Assembly (NCBI RefSeq): GCF_026213295.1
Contig: NC_079423.1
Coordinates: 18,185,007 to 18,249,006, forward strand
Direction of reading: 5' to 3'
DNA from: Gadus chalcogrammus
Lineage: Eukaryota > Chordata > Actinopteri > Gadiformes > Gadidae
Length of the DNA: 64,000 bases
Below the pieces are notes generated by a model that did not search any database, had not been told where the DNA came from, and was given only the letters and a program-made list of their open reading frames with translations. Both the position numbers and the translations under genes were made by a program. Positions within the stretch are counted from its first letter, which is position 1, and each line of letters opens with the position of its first letter. Shown here piece by piece: positions 23,401 through 34,502 of the stretch.

Positions 23401-26400
23401 CCCCCCCCCCGGGCTCCTCTCACTGTGTCTCCCCCCCCCTCCCCCCTCAGTGCTCCTCTCCCCCCCTCCCCCCCAGTGCTCCTCTCACTGTGCCTCTCCC
23501 CCTCTCCCCCCCTCCCCCCCCGGGCTCCTCTCACTGTGTCTCCCCCCCCTCCCCCCCAGTGCTCCTCTCACTGTGCCTCTCCCCCCTCCCCCCTCAGTGC
23601 TCCTCTCCCCCCCCCCCCCCCCGGGCTCCTCTCACTGTGTCTCCCCCCCCTCCCCCCTCAGTGCTCCTCTCCCCCCCTCCCCCCCAGTGCTCCTCTCACT
23701 GTGCCTCTCCCCCCTCTCCCCCCCTCCCCCCCCGGGCTCCTCTCACTGTGCCTCTCCCCCCTCTCCTCCCTCAGTGCTCCTCTCACTGTGCCTCTCCCCC
23801 CTCTCCCCCCCTCCCCCCCCGGGCTCCTCTCACTGTGTCTCCCCCCCCTCCCCCCTCAGTGCTCCACTCCCCCCCCTCCCCCCCAGTGCTCCTCTCACTG
23901 TGCCTCTCCCCCCTCTCCCCCCCCTCCCCCCCCGGGCTCCTCTCACTGTGTCTCCCCCCCTCTCCTCCCTCAGTGCTCCTCTCACTGTGCCTCTCCCCCC
24001 CTCCCCCCTCAGTGCTCCTCTCACTGTGTCTCCCCCCCTCCCCCCTCAGTGCTCCTCTCACTGTGTCTCCCCCCTCTCCCCCCCAGTGCTCCTCTCACTG
24101 TGTCTCCCCCCTCTCCCCCCCAGGGCTGAGGCTCTCGTGGGTTACCTCCTGTGTGCTGAGACCGGGCTGGGATTGGCCCAGGCCAACTCCGCCCACCTCT
24201 GTGAGGTATGGACGAGATGAGTCCACCGTATCGATTTATCCACGTTTAATATTTAAATAAGGATATAAAGGATACTTCTCTTTGTTTTTTACTTTGCACA
24301 CAAACCTTATATATTGTGAACTACTGGGACTGGGCCACTTTGTAATTTAATGTTTGTTCTGTTTGTCCTTACTTTAGCATTAACTTTAACAGCTATTTCT
24401 GTTTTTCTAATTTGTGTTTTTATTGTATTGTATCTCATCCTGTATCTGAACATCTCTTCTCTGGGTTCCAGGAGCTGCAGTTCACCCCAGAGTGCCGGTG
24501 GAGATACACAAACTACTCAGTGTTGAACTACGACCCCCCTCCCTCAGGTAGGTCCCTGAGGACCACACTCTACGCTCTGTTGTTCCTGTATTATTGGATG
24601 GAACAACGATGGAGGCCTGGGACTCTGGTGGCTAATCCAGCATACAAACAGCTAGCTTTAGCCTGTCTGAACTAGCTCCCTGCGCTATTGCCTTAGCTCA
24701 ACTAAAATAGCTTCCAATGATGATTGTTTTAGCTCTTCTGACTAGCATAGATCTTATGTTTTAGCACGATTCAACTAGCATTCCTTGCTATGTTTTACCA
24801 CCAGTGAACTAACATACTTGTTTCAGCTCTCTTTTGGGTTTTAGCTCTGTTAAACTAGGATCCTCTGTTTTAGTTCTACTGCACTAGCTCCCTGTGCTAT
24901 AGCCCAATAGCTCCCTGCGCTATCGTTTTAGCACTAGCTTCCTGTTCTACGATTGCAGGTCTGCTGAAAATGGGAGATTACTTCTACTCTACCTCTGCGG
25001 ACGCCGGCGGCACGGAGTCCTCGACTCTGATTGGCCAGGCCGTATCCATGTACAGCCGGGCCGCTTCGGCGGGAAGTCCTCAGGTAACACCATAATCTCC
25101 CGTTGACGCGGCAACCATAACCCCAATTAACCTTCCGGCGGCTTAGTGGGACACACTGGGAAAACAAACAGAATTATAGTTTTATTCTCCAGACCAGGTT
25201 TAACACAAAGCCGCGTGGAGTTCTGGGCTCTGATGTGTTGATGGTCTCGGTCTCCAGGGGTGCTTCAGCCTGGCGGCACTGGCTCTGGACGGACACGCTC
25301 TGCCCGCTGGCGTCCTGCGGCAGTTCAACGTCCCCGCTCACCATCACCCGGACGTTCTGCTGGAGAAGATCCTGCTCAGGTAACCCCTTCACCATGGGAG
25401 GGAAGGAATGACGGAGCTGTTTCTCATGTGGATCTTGTACAGTCAAACCCCTGCCTGCTCCTTAATGACCTGTCTCTGTACTGTCTAACCCCTACCTGCT
25501 CCTTAATGACCTGTCTCTGTACTGTTTAACCCCTACCTGCTCCTTAATGACCTGTCTACTGTCTAACCCCTACCTGCTCCTTAACGACCTGTCTCTGTAC
25601 TGTCTAACCCCTACCTGCTCCTTAATGACCTGTCTCTGTACTGTGTAACCCCTACCTGCTCCTTAATGACCTGTCTCTGTACTGTACTGTCTAACCCCTA
25701 CCTGCTCCTTAATGACCTGCCTCTGTACTGTCTAACCCCTACCTGCTCCTTAATGACCTGTCTCTGTACTGTCTCACCCCTACCTGCTCCTTAATGACCT
25801 GTCTACTGTCTAACCCCTACCTGCTCCTTAATGACCTGTCTCTGTACTGTCTAACCCTTACCTGCTCCTTAATGACCTGTCTACTGTCTAACCCCTACCT
25901 GCTCCTTAATGATCGGTCTCTGTGCTGTCTAGCCCCTACCTGCTCCTTAATGACCTGTCTCTGTACTGTCTAACCCCTACCTGCTCCTTAATGACCTGTC
26001 TACTGTCTAACCCCTACCTGCTCCTTAATGACCTGCCTCTGTACTGTCTAACCCCTACCTGCTCCTTAATGACCTGTCTCTGTACTGTCTCACCCCTACC
26101 TGCTCCTTAATGACCTGTCTACTGTCTAACCCCTACCTGCTCCTTAATGACCTGTCTCTGTACTGTCTAACCCTTACCTGCTCCTTAATGACCTGTCTAC
26201 TGTCTAACCCCTACCTGCTCCTTAATGATCGGTCTCTGTGCTGTCTAGCCCCTACCTGCTCCTTAATGACCTGTCTCTGTACTGTCTAACCCCTACCTGC
26301 TCCTTAATGACCTGTCTACTGTCTAACCCCTACCTGCTCCTTAATGACCTGTCTCTGTACTGTCTAACCCCTATCTGCTGCTTAATGACCTGTCTATGTA

Positions 26401-29400
26401 CTGTCTAAACCCCTACCTGCTCCTTAAGGATCGGTCTCTGTACTGTCTAACCCCTACCTGCTCCTTAATGACCTGTCTACTGTCTAACCCCTACCTGCTC
26501 CTTAATGACCTGTCTCTGTACTGTCTAACCCCTACCTGCTCCTTAATGACCTGTCTCTGTACTGTCCAACCCCTACCTGCTCCTCAATGATCTGTCTCTG
26601 TACTGTCTAACCCCTACCTGCTCCTTAATGACCTGTCTCTGTACTGTCTAACCCCTACCTGCTCCTTAATGACCTGTCTGTGTACTGTCTAACCCCTACC
26701 TGCTCCTTAATGACCTGTCTCTGCACTGTCTAACCCCTACCTGCTCCTTAATGACCTGTCTCTGTACTGTCTAACCCCTACCTGATCCTTAAGGACCTCT
26801 CTGTACTGTCTAACCCCTACCTGCTCCTTAATGACCTGTCTCTGTACTGTCTAACCCCTACCTGCTCCTTAATGACCTGTCTCTGTACTGTCTAACCCCT
26901 ACCTGCTCCTTAATGACCTGTCTCTGTACTGTCTAACCCCTACCTGCTCCTTAATGACCTGTCTCTGTACTGTCTAACACCTACCTGCTCCTTAATGACC
27001 TGTCTCTGTACTGTCTAACCCCTACCTGCTCCTTAAAGACCTGTCTCTTTACTGTCTAACCCCTACCTGCTCCTTAATGACCTGTCTCTGTACTGTCTAA
27101 CCCCTATCTGCTGCTTAATGACCTGTCTATGTACTGTCTAACCCCTACCTGCTCCTTAAGGATCGGTCTCTGTACTGTCTAACCCCTACCTGCTCCTTAA
27201 TGACCTGTCTACTGTCTAACCCCTACCTGCTCCTTAATGACCTGTCTCTGTACTGTCTAACCCCTACCTGCTCCTTAATGACCTGTCTCTGTACTGTCCA
27301 ACCCCTACCTGCTCCTCAATGATCTGTCTCTGTACTGTCTAACCCCTACCTGCTCCTTAATGACCTGTCTCTGTACTGTCTAACCCCTACCTGCTCCTTA
27401 ATGACCTGTCTGTGTACTGTCTAACCCCTACCTGCTCCTTAATGACCTGTCTCTGCACTGTCTAACCCCTACCTGCTCCTTAATGACCTGTCTCTGTACT
27501 GTCTAACCCCTACCTGATCCTTAAGGACCTCTCTGTACTGTCTAACCCCTACCTGCTCCTTAATGACCTGTCTCTGTACTGTCTAACCCCTACCTGCTCC
27601 TTAATGACCTGTCTCTGTACTGTCTAACCCCTACCTGCTCCTTAATGACCTGTCTCTGTACTGTCTAACCCCTTCCTGCTCCTTAATGACCTGTCTCTGT
27701 ACTGTCTAACCCCTACCTGCTCCTCAATGACCTGTCTCTGTACTGTCTAACCCCTACCTGCTCCTTAATGACCTGTCTCTGTACTGTCTAACCCCTACCT
27801 GCTCCTTAATGACCTGTCTCTGTACTGTCTAACCCCTACCTGCTCCTTAATGACCTGTCTCTGTACTGTCTAACCCCTACCGGCTCCTTAATGACCTGTC
27901 TCTGTACTGTCTAACCCCTACCTGCTCCTTAATGACCTGTCTCTGTACTGTCTAACCCCTACCTGCTCCTTAATGACCTGTCTCTGTACTGTCTAACCCC
28001 TACCTGCTCCTTAATGACCTGTCTCTGTACTGTCTACCCCCTACCTGCTCCTTAATGACCTGTCTCTGTACTGTCTAACCCCTACCTGCTCCTTAATGAC
28101 CTGTCTCTGTACTGTCTAACCCCTACCTGCTCCTTAATGACCTGTCTCTGTACTGTCTAACCCCTACCTGCTCCTTAATGACCTGTCTCTGTACTGTCTA
28201 ACCCCTACCTGCTCCTTAATGACCTGTCTCTGTACTGTCTACCCCCTACCTGCTCCTTAATGACCTGTCTCTGTACTGTCTAACCCCTACCTGCTCCTTA
28301 ATGACCTGTCTCTGTACTGTCTAACCCCTACCTGCTCCTTAATGACCTGTCTCTGTACTGTCTAACCCCTACCTGCTCCTCAATGACCTGTCTCTGTACT
28401 GTCTAACCCCGGGTGTGGTGGTGGTCCGCAGGTGTGTGGAGATGGAGGCTGAGGGCACCCTGACTCCTTGTTCTCTGGCTCTGATGAGGCTGCGGGTCCA
28501 GCAGGCCTGGAGGAGGATGGCTCAGAACCCGGCCACCATCTGTCTGGTAGGAACCGCCCTCCTGCTCTCCTACAGTCCCCTCAGCACCATGAGTGGAGAG
28601 GAGAGGAGATAATGTATCCTGTAATAATACATGATGTAGGAGTACATAAGGGCAGTGAACATCTACATGGAGAATCGTTAGAACCTGGTGAGGAGATGAA
28701 GGAGCGGAACCAGTTAGAACCTGATGAGGAGATGAAGGAGAGGAACCAGTTAGAACCTGGTGAGGAGATGAAGGAGCGGAACCAGTTAGAACCTGATGAG
28801 GAGATGAAGGAGAGGAACCAGTTAGAACCTGATGAGGAGATGAAGGAGAGGAACCAGTTAGAACCTGATGAGGAGATGAAGGAGAGGAACCAGTTAGAAC
28901 CTGATGAGGAGATGAAGGAGAGGAACCAGTTAGAACCTGAGGAGGAGATGAAGGAGAGGAACCAGTTAGAACCTGAGGAGGAGATGAAGGAGAGGAACCA
29001 GTTAGAACCTGATGAGGAGATGAAGGAGAGGAACCAGTCAGAACCTGATGAGGAGATGAAGGAGAGGAACCAGTTGGAACCTGATGAGGAGATGAAGGAG
29101 AGGAACCAGTTAGAACCTGATGAGGAGATGAAGGAGAGGAACCAGTTAGAACCTGATGAGGAGATGAAGGAGAGGAACCAGTTAGAACCTGATGAGGAGA
29201 TGAAGGAGAGGAACCAGTTAGAACCTGATGAGGAGATGAAGGAGAGGAACCAGTCAGAACCTGATGAGGAGATGAAGGAGAGGAACCAGTTAGAACCTGG
29301 TGAGGAGATGAAGGAGAGGAACCAGTTAGAACCTGATGAGGAGATGAAGGAGAGGAACCAGTTAGAACCTGATGAGGAGATGAAGGAGAGGAACCAGTTA

Positions 29401-32400
29401 GAACCTGGTGAGGAGATGAAGGAGAGGAACCAGTTAGAACCTGGTGAGGAGATGAAGGAGAGGAACCAGTTAGAACCTGATGAGGAGATGAAGGAGAGGA
29501 ACCAGTTAGAACCTGGTGAGGAGATGAAGGAGAGGAACCAGTTAGAACCTGATGAGGAGATGAAGGAGAGGAACCAGTTAGAACCTGATGAGGAGATGAA
29601 GGAGAGGAACCCGTTAGAACCTGGTGAGGAGATGAAGGAGAGGAACCAGTTCGAACCTGATGAAGGGATGCGCGGGGCTGAAGTCCTCTTCTGTGTTTGT
29701 TTCCAGACGTACGCGGCACTCCTCAGCCTCGCGGCGGTTGCCATTGTGATGCCGTTCCAGGCGGTCTTCGGTGAGTCCCTGGTTACTAACACACAGTGGT
29801 AATCTACGACCGTCCTATCTGACGGCCTGGAGCAGGTCTCCAGAGCCTGAGTCAGTACTCCCCACGGCCACCAGGGGGCGGGATGTCCCAGGGTATGGAG
29901 CAGAGCTCCCAGCCTCCAGCTGGGCTGAGATCCTGCCTTAAAGGGGTGCTGTTACGCCACCAGCTGTGGGTCTGGACATGCCGTTTGAAACTCCGCCTCT
30001 CCTCTAGTGACAAGGGGGCGTGTCCACCTAGATCAGGGGTGTCAAACTCATTTTGGTTCAGGGGCAACATACAGCCCATGTGATCTCAACTGGGCCGGAC
30101 CAGTAAAATAATGGCAAAATAACCTACGTCAACTCCAAATCTTTAGCTTTGTTTTTCAGTACTATGCTTTATCATTCAGCCTACATTTGTAGCCTACATA
30201 ATCATGGATCACAAGGATATATATTAGCACAACACATTTATTCACAGATAGGTTAATGGGATTGAAATAAAATGCATTTCACATTCATTAAAAACTGGTT
30301 TATTTTTATAGAGTTGAGTGAATACATTTTTACATCTGAACACCTGAACCAACTCGCCACACTAAACAAACTCAAGTGGGAGCTATGAAGAAAGCTATCA
30401 TACTGCCTTGAAAATGTAAATGTACACATGTAAATAAAATAAACAAACATAAAAGTTATAGCAGTGCATGAGCAATGAGATTAGGCATCATCAGATCAAA
30501 CTGTTTTGTAGGCTATTGAAGCTGAGAATGATATACAGCACAATATTCATTGTCTATTAACATGAAACCTCAGTAAACTTATTTTCAAAAATCTGTATTC
30601 ATCAGGATGCAAACATTTCTGAAAGAGCATCAAAAGAATTAAGCCCAGGCCTACTTGCTGATTTTTTTTCTCACTGCAGTCTATTTGCTGCTGCTGGCTC
30701 CTGAAACTTGGCATCTTTTAGCCTTTATGAGTGCATCTATATAAGGTGTTAAATCCTGAGTAGCAGCACATTTCACAATATCATTCAAGTGTGTGTTTGT
30801 TAACCTTGAGCGGTGCTTTGTTTTATTTAGTTTCAGTACAGAGAACACCTGTTCAAAAAGATAGGTTGTCCCCAACATGGATAAAACCTTTGCAGCCAGG
30901 GATGTTAATTTGGGGTACCCTGGCAAGAGATATTGATAAAATATGTCCAAGCCCACCGACGCAAATTTCCCCTTTTTATTGGTATTACACTGCAAGTCAA
31001 TTATCTCGAGTTGGATGTCATCTGGCATGTCAGAAGGCTTGAGTGTAAATGGCGGGCGATAAACAGCAAATTCCTTCTCTAGTTCACAAGACCTGAAACC
31101 TCCACTCGAACTGCTGCAGCAATCCTGTTATCTTGTCTTTGTATTGATCCATATCAGCATTACGTCCGGTCGCACGCACAGCGGTTAGAAATGGGAAATG
31201 TGTCACTGCTAGATAGCTGCGTCTCCCAGAGTGACAGTTTTAACTTGAATGCGCGTATGCTGTTGTTATACTGAGTGACAATTTTTTTGCGGCCATAAGA
31301 TTATTCAGGTGCTGTGTAATATCCACCATAAAGGCAAGATCCTGCACCCACTGTGGGCATTCAAGTTCCTTCACTGGGCTACCCATTTTCTCCATGAACT
31401 GTCCAATATCCTCTCGTAGCAAATCGCTTGAGCACGGCACCTCGGCTTCACCACTGTACTTCAGTGTGGTATGGTAGGCCAGCCTGAATGGAATGTCAAA
31501 AGTGTCAAACTGATGAAATTTACAGTTTTTACAACCACACTCATAACATGATCAATTTTTTGTGTTTTGCAACGCAACGTTTCTTGATGCAAAATACAGT
31601 GAAATGCCCAAAAATCTTGTCCCCCATTTGCGGTCTGTACTTTCTCTCGGGATTTTGTCGCAACACCTGCCTTTCTCCTGACCATTGATGGTGCGCCATC
31701 TGTAGCAGGGCTGACGGCACGGGACCAGTCCACTCCGACCTCGTCCAGCTATCCAACGAGAGAGCTGAATATGTCATCCGCTGTTGAAGTGTCCTTCATA
31801 GGCACCAATCAAGGAACTCCTCGGTGATTGTCAAAGTCTCATCAACACCCCGAATAAATATGGCCATTTGAGCAATATCTGTTATATCAGTGCTCTCATC
31901 AATTGCACCCGAAAAAGCAATAAATGACTTGATTTTGTCATTCATTTGGCTGCCCAAGTCTCCTGAGAGCTCTGTTACCCTATACCTAGTGTTCTTCGAC
32001 AGACTAATGCTGGCAAAGTCAGATCGCTTTTCAGGGAACACGACTTCTGCAGCCTTCAGCATGCATGTTGTCACAAACTCACCATCAGAAAATGGCTTGG
32101 ATGCTTGCACTATCTCGTGAGTAATAAAGTAACTGACTTTCACTGCTGTATCACTGACCTCGCGGCAAAGTAAAAGTAGACTGCAGTTTCTTCAGACCAG
32201 CTAACAATTAGTCTACAGTATGTCCTTTCAAATGATGATATTTTTCTTTATGATGATCTCATAGTGGCGCCGAATATTATATTCTTTGAGCACGGAAAGC
32301 TCTGCACTCTGTGTTCACTTTTCGTCTTTTTGAGAAAGACATTTTGGTAATGCTCACCCTTGATAACTTCTTATTTGTGGTGAAACAAGGACAAGTTCGG

Positions 32401-33135
32401 AATTCCTTCGTTTTTTTATTTTGGCTGCCCCATAGCGGCTGGAGTGAGCATTTTGGTTATTTCTTTAGAAAATCTCAAGTCATCACAGGAATGGGCTAGA
32501 CTTATTTTTTTTTTGACATACTCAGAAATGTATGCTCTACAAGTCGCGGGCCTAATCCGGCCCGCGGGCCGTATGTTTGACACCCCTGACTTAGATGTAT
32601 GATGGATAGATGGGCAACGTTTGCTACAATCCTCTGCTTGGGCTCGTGGACTTATCCATCAAGCGTACATCTAGGTGGACACGCCCACTTGTGATGTCAC
32701 TAAAACACTAGCCCAGCGGACTAGCTATCCCACCGGACTAGCTAGCCCAGCGGACTAGCTATCCCACCGGACTAGTTAGATCAACGGACTAGCTATCTCA
32801 CCGGACTAGTTAGATCAACGGACTAGCTATCCTATCGACTAGCTAGCCCACCGGACTAGCTAGCCCAGTGAACTATGTTGACCCTGTGATTATGTCGCCC
32901 TACAGATGGCGGCGTTGCGAGACCACAGGCGAGGGGGAGGAGCCAGGGGGGACCCCGGCACCATGACCTCACAGTCCCCGCCCCCGACGGGACCCCCAGA
33001 GCGGGACGCGCCCCGGGGCCCCGGCCACTGCCCAGTGCCCCCCCGCCGCTGCAGAGGGCAGCGGAGGCGGTGGTCAGCGTGTCGGGGGCGTTGCTGTGTG
33101 CCTACGTCACCTCCCTGCTGTTCCACGTCCTCTGA
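11609..33135 (+). CDS. sel1l3: sel1l3-like gene (protein sel-1 homolog 3), complete, 24 exons
   Basis: A type I-like membrane protein of about 1091 residues with a signal peptide, a jelly-roll (LamG/ConA-like) domain, Sel1-type tetratricopeptide-like repeats and a C-terminal membrane segment. Human SEL1L3 is about 1130 residues. I placed all 24 exons with GT-AG borders and every phase matches. Landmark agreements are QCPxxxxVxxLLx[59 protein letters not shown] and NGHLGHT. Identity to human is modest, so a fish paralogue is possible. The function of SEL1L3 is poorly known. The introns hold the large arrays described separately, and intron 23 carries a hAT transposon. The exons are listed in the three block entries. 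Confidence 0.88.
11700..12100 (+). repeat. (CT)n / (CTCTGT)n microsatellite in sel1l3 intron 1
   Basis: Long pyrimidine tract with regular TGTC interruptions filling about half of intron 1. Confidence 0.97.
13143..14052 (+). repeat. 21-bp minisatellite with embedded telomere-like blocks (sel1l3 intron 2)
   Basis: About 35 copies of a 21-bp unit (cacagctcaggagaacgtcac). Three blocks of (CCCTAA)n, six to seven units each, sit at about 13437-13475, 13772-13818 and 13926-13972. Each is entered through gaacgtggtgacgttc, an inverted half-unit, and left through ccctacagctcagc. Confidence 0.93.
15250..16370 (+). repeat. Minisatellite gggtgct / gctgggtgct in sel1l3 intron 4
   Basis: Over 150 copies of the 7-bp gggtgct with gctgct variants. 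It is organised into five to six blocks, each ended by the same spacer (gacctgctctggttgaagcg) at about 15366, 15695, 15830, 16080 and 16345. The block-plus-spacer pattern is a higher-order repeat. Confidence 0.93.
16498..17075 (+). repeat. 14-bp minisatellite starting at sel1l3 exon 5 donor
   Basis: About 40 copies of gaggtacacactct. The exon ends in GCCGAG followed by gtacgcacactctg, so each unit repeats the exon-intron junction GAG|gtac. Confidence 0.93.
17982..25379 (+). CDS. sel1l3: sel1l3-like exons 8-21: Sel1 repeat region
   Basis: Exons: 17982-18108, 18528-18668, 19033-19238, 19727-19906, 20110-20232, 20789-20929, 21148-21210, 22051-22227, 22624-22751, 23284-23367, 24124-24205, 24472-24547, 24959-25083, 25258-25379 (residues 365-955). 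Sel1-like helical pairs are visible in [73 protein letters not shown] and [12 protein letters not shown]. Such repeats normally act as protein-binding scaffolds; partners are unknown here. Confidence 0.87.
19425..19712 (+). repeat. Minisatellite ccctcccagtgctctcccag before sel1l3 exon 11
   Basis: Units of about 10 bp (ctctcccagt), with a larger segment repeated once. Each unit contains a pyrimidine tract plus CAG, so it resembles a 3' splice site. The true acceptor is at 19725-19726, just after the array. Confidence 0.9.
20345..20560 (-). mobile_element. Teleost SINE/LINE-tail element (sel1l3 intron 12)
   Basis: Begins with the complement of the common fish tail agcgtctgctaaatg (here cagggcatttagcagacgct). 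It shares the body aagtgccaagcactaacaat and ctaggttaacccattccccg with copies at 33393, 45335 and 61495. Confidence 0.78.
21230..22045 (+). repeat. Degenerate minisatellite ctctggtgtaactgctgtat (sel1l3 intron 14)
   Basis: Variable 10-20 bp units of tctggtgtaactgctgtatc fill most of the intron. Many units contain ggtgtaac/ggtgtatc. Confidence 0.9.
22365..22552 (+). mobile_element. tRNA-derived teleost SINE, internally deleted (copy D)
   Basis: Retains the head (gctcaggaggtagagtgggt), the body ctggctgtcgccct and the tail tttggataaaagtgtctgct. The B-box part is deleted. Confidence 0.72.
23395..24120 (+). repeat. Pyrimidine-rich array of acceptor-like units (sel1l3 intron 17)
   Basis: Units of tgctcctctcactgtgtctc followed by C-runs and CAG. 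About a dozen units end in ccccccag or ccctcag. The last one is the true acceptor of exon 18 (24122-24123). Confidence 0.93.
24655..24945 (+). repeat. Degenerate repeat of agctccctgcgctat type (sel1l3 intron 19)
   Basis: Diverged units with ttagctc, aactagc and ccctgcgctat motifs between exons 19 and 20. Confidence 0.6.
25445..28405 (+). repeat. 41-bp minisatellite, about 73 copies (sel1l3 intron 21)
   Basis: Unit: ctgtctaacccctacctgct plus ccttaatgacctgtctctgt plus a (41 bp), with a 35-bp variant lacking ctctgt. Marker variants show a higher-order duplication of about 732 bp: ctatctgctgcttaatgacc at 26371 and 27104, and cctgatccttaaggacc at 26781 and 27513. The same family occurs at 34935-36205 and, inverted, at 57945-59065. 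Confidence 0.96.
28432..33135 (+). CDS. sel1l3: sel1l3-like exons 22-24: membrane segment and tail
   Basis: Exons: 28432-28546, 29707-29770, 32906-33135 (stop TGA 33133-33135), residues 956-1091. Exon 22 carries [12 protein letters not shown], like the human SPCSLAW segment. Exon 23 encodes a membrane helix ([20 protein letters not shown]). Exon 24 is a basic, proline-rich tail that ends unexpectedly in a second hydrophobic stretch ([20 protein letters not shown]) right before the stop. The last exon is the least conserved part of the model. Confidence 0.75.
28677..29667 (+). repeat. 36-bp minisatellite, about 27 copies (sel1l3 intron 22)
   Basis: Unit gaacctgatgaggagatgaa plus ggagaggaaccagtta. 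With 36 bp and no stop, frames stay open for about 400 codons on both strands. The sel1l3 frame itself stops soon after the exon 22 donor, and exons 22 and 23 join perfectly across this region, so it is intron. Confidence 0.95.
30034..32588 (-). mobile_element. hAT-family DNA transposon (sel1l3 intron 23)
   Basis: A 2555-bp element with 14-bp terminal inverted repeats caggggtgtcaaac. It is flanked by 8-bp target duplications differing at one base (acctagat at 30026-30033, acttagat at 32589-32596), the hAT hallmark. It lies antisense in the last intron of the sel1l3-like gene and contains a decayed transposase. Confidence 0.93.
30681..32143 (-). pseudogene. Decayed hAT transposase (GTF2IRD2/Charlie-like)
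   Basis: Coding relics lie in at least three frames: 31796-32143 ([30 protein letters not shown]), 31461-31777, 31240-31440 ([20 protein letters not shown]) and 30681-31028. The last includes the C-terminal dimerisation motif [19 protein letters not shown]. Frame changes and stops between the pieces show it is inactive. The family is related to the transposase part of GTF2IRD2. Confidence 0.85.
32700..32880 (+). repeat. Short repeat cggactagctatcccac (sel1l3 intron 23)
   Basis: About ten copies of a 17-18 bp unit (accggactagctagccca), ending 25 bases before the exon 24 acceptor. Confidence 0.85.
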
Positions 33136-33248
33136 GCCTCCGTCAGCACCGTCAGGACATCATCAGGACACCCCCTGAGACCCCACACACCGGGGGGTCT
33201 CCCGTGCCCTGAGTCACCTTAACGCATGGGGGGGGGGAGACGATTTGT

Positions 33249-33254
33249 AATAAA
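33249..33254 (+). promoter_or_regulatory. sel1l3: sel1l3-like polyadenylation signal AATAAA
   Basis: AATAAA 114 bases after the stop codon, giving a short 3' UTR. Confidence 0.8.
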
Positions 33255-33392
33255 GAATTATATATCTGCTCTTTCTTTCCTTTGTGGCGCCTGGTGGTTT
33301 CCTCCTGGTCAGCAGGACGTGAAGGATCTAGGAAGCAAGGAGCTAGGGAGCAAGAAAGATGGGGGAAGATACAAGTATAGTTGCTCAAGGGG

Positions 33393-33562
33393 AATGGGTT
33401 AACCTAGTGATTGTTAGTGCTTGGCACTTGGTTCTATGAACATCCTCACTGTACCGACAGCAATATATAGTAGTTTCTCTTTCTTCTGACTAATGTACTT
33501 ATTGTAAGTCGCTTTGGTTAAAGCGTCTGCTGAAGGCCCTGAAGGTAGATGTAAATGGTGGA
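33393..33562 (+). mobile_element. Teleost SINE/LINE-tail element downstream of sel1l3
   Basis: Same family as 20345, in forward orientation: cctagtgattgttagtgctt, then gtaagtcgctttggttaaag and cgtctgctgaagg. Confidence 0.78.
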
Positions 33563-33900
33563 CACTGAGTCAGCCAACGTGTGAGAGCAGGGATCGCTTC
33601 ATTGCTTAGCAGGAACCTCTCTGTTTGACCGTGTAGCCGGCTCCACGCAGTGCTGGGATGGTTAGACCACCACACTAGCTACTAGCTAGCCACTAGCAAC
33701 TAGCTACCGGGCTAGCTAGTGGGCGATGGACTGGACGCCGGGGGGTTTGTGTCCTAATAGATCACCTATCCCGACGGGGCCCTGCTCTCCCTATCAGCCG
33801 CACACAGGGAGATTAGAGCGGAACGCCACGGACAATACGGCTGCTTCAGCAAGACTTCACCAAGGCCATCACTGCCCCATAGCTCCCTCTCTCTCTCGCC

Positions 33901-34000
33901 NNNNNNNNNNNNNNNNNNNNNNNNNNNNNNNNNNNNNNNNNNNNNNNNNNNNNNNNNNNNNNNNNNNNNNNNNNNNNNNNNNNNNNNNNNNNNNNNNNNN
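33901..34000. other. Assembly gap (100 N)
   Basis: Exactly 100 N, the usual length for a gap of unknown size. It falls at the edge of a CT-rich array and removes the upstream exons of cc2d2a. Order and orientation across it depend on the assembler. Confidence 0.99.
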
Positions 34001-34502
34001 TCCACCCTCTCCTCCCCCTTCTCCTCCACCCTCTCTATCTCCACCTTCTCCTCCACCCTCTCTCCTCCACCCTCTCCTCCCCCCTCTCTATCTCCCCCCT
34101 CTCCTTCACCCTCTCTATCTCCACCCTCTCTCCTCCACCCTCTCTATCTCCACCCTCTCCTCCCCCCTCTCTATCGCCACCCTCTCTCCTCCACCCTCTC
34201 CTCCCCCCTCTCTATCTCCACCTTCTCCTCCACCCTCTCCTCCCCCCTCTCTATCTCCACCCTCTCCTCCACCCTCTCTATCTCCACCCTCTCTCCTCCA
34301 CCCTCTCTATCTCCACCCTCTCCTCCCCCCTCTCTATCACCACCCTCTCTCCTCCACCCTCTCCTCCCCCCTCTACTCCCCCCTCTCTATCTCCACCTTC
34401 TCCTCCACCCTCTCTCCTCCACCCTCTCCTCCCCCCTCTCTATCTCCCCCCTCTCCTCCACCCTCTCTCCTCCACCCTCTCTCCTCCACCCTCTCCTCCA
34501 GC
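34001..34502 (+). repeat. Pyrimidine minisatellite ctccaccctctctatctcca
   Basis: Variable units of tccaccctctcctcccccctctctatc run from the gap to the acceptor of the next cc2d2a exon. Confidence 0.93.

Noticed and set aside
25445..28405. CRISPR-like array of regular direct repeats
   Set aside because: Units are adjacent without unique spacers and lie in an intron of a vertebrate gene.
28403..29792. Two minus-strand frames and one plus-strand frame of about 400 codons
   Set aside because: Products of the 36-bp intronic unit; the sel1l3 frame differs and is closed by the exon 22-23 splice.
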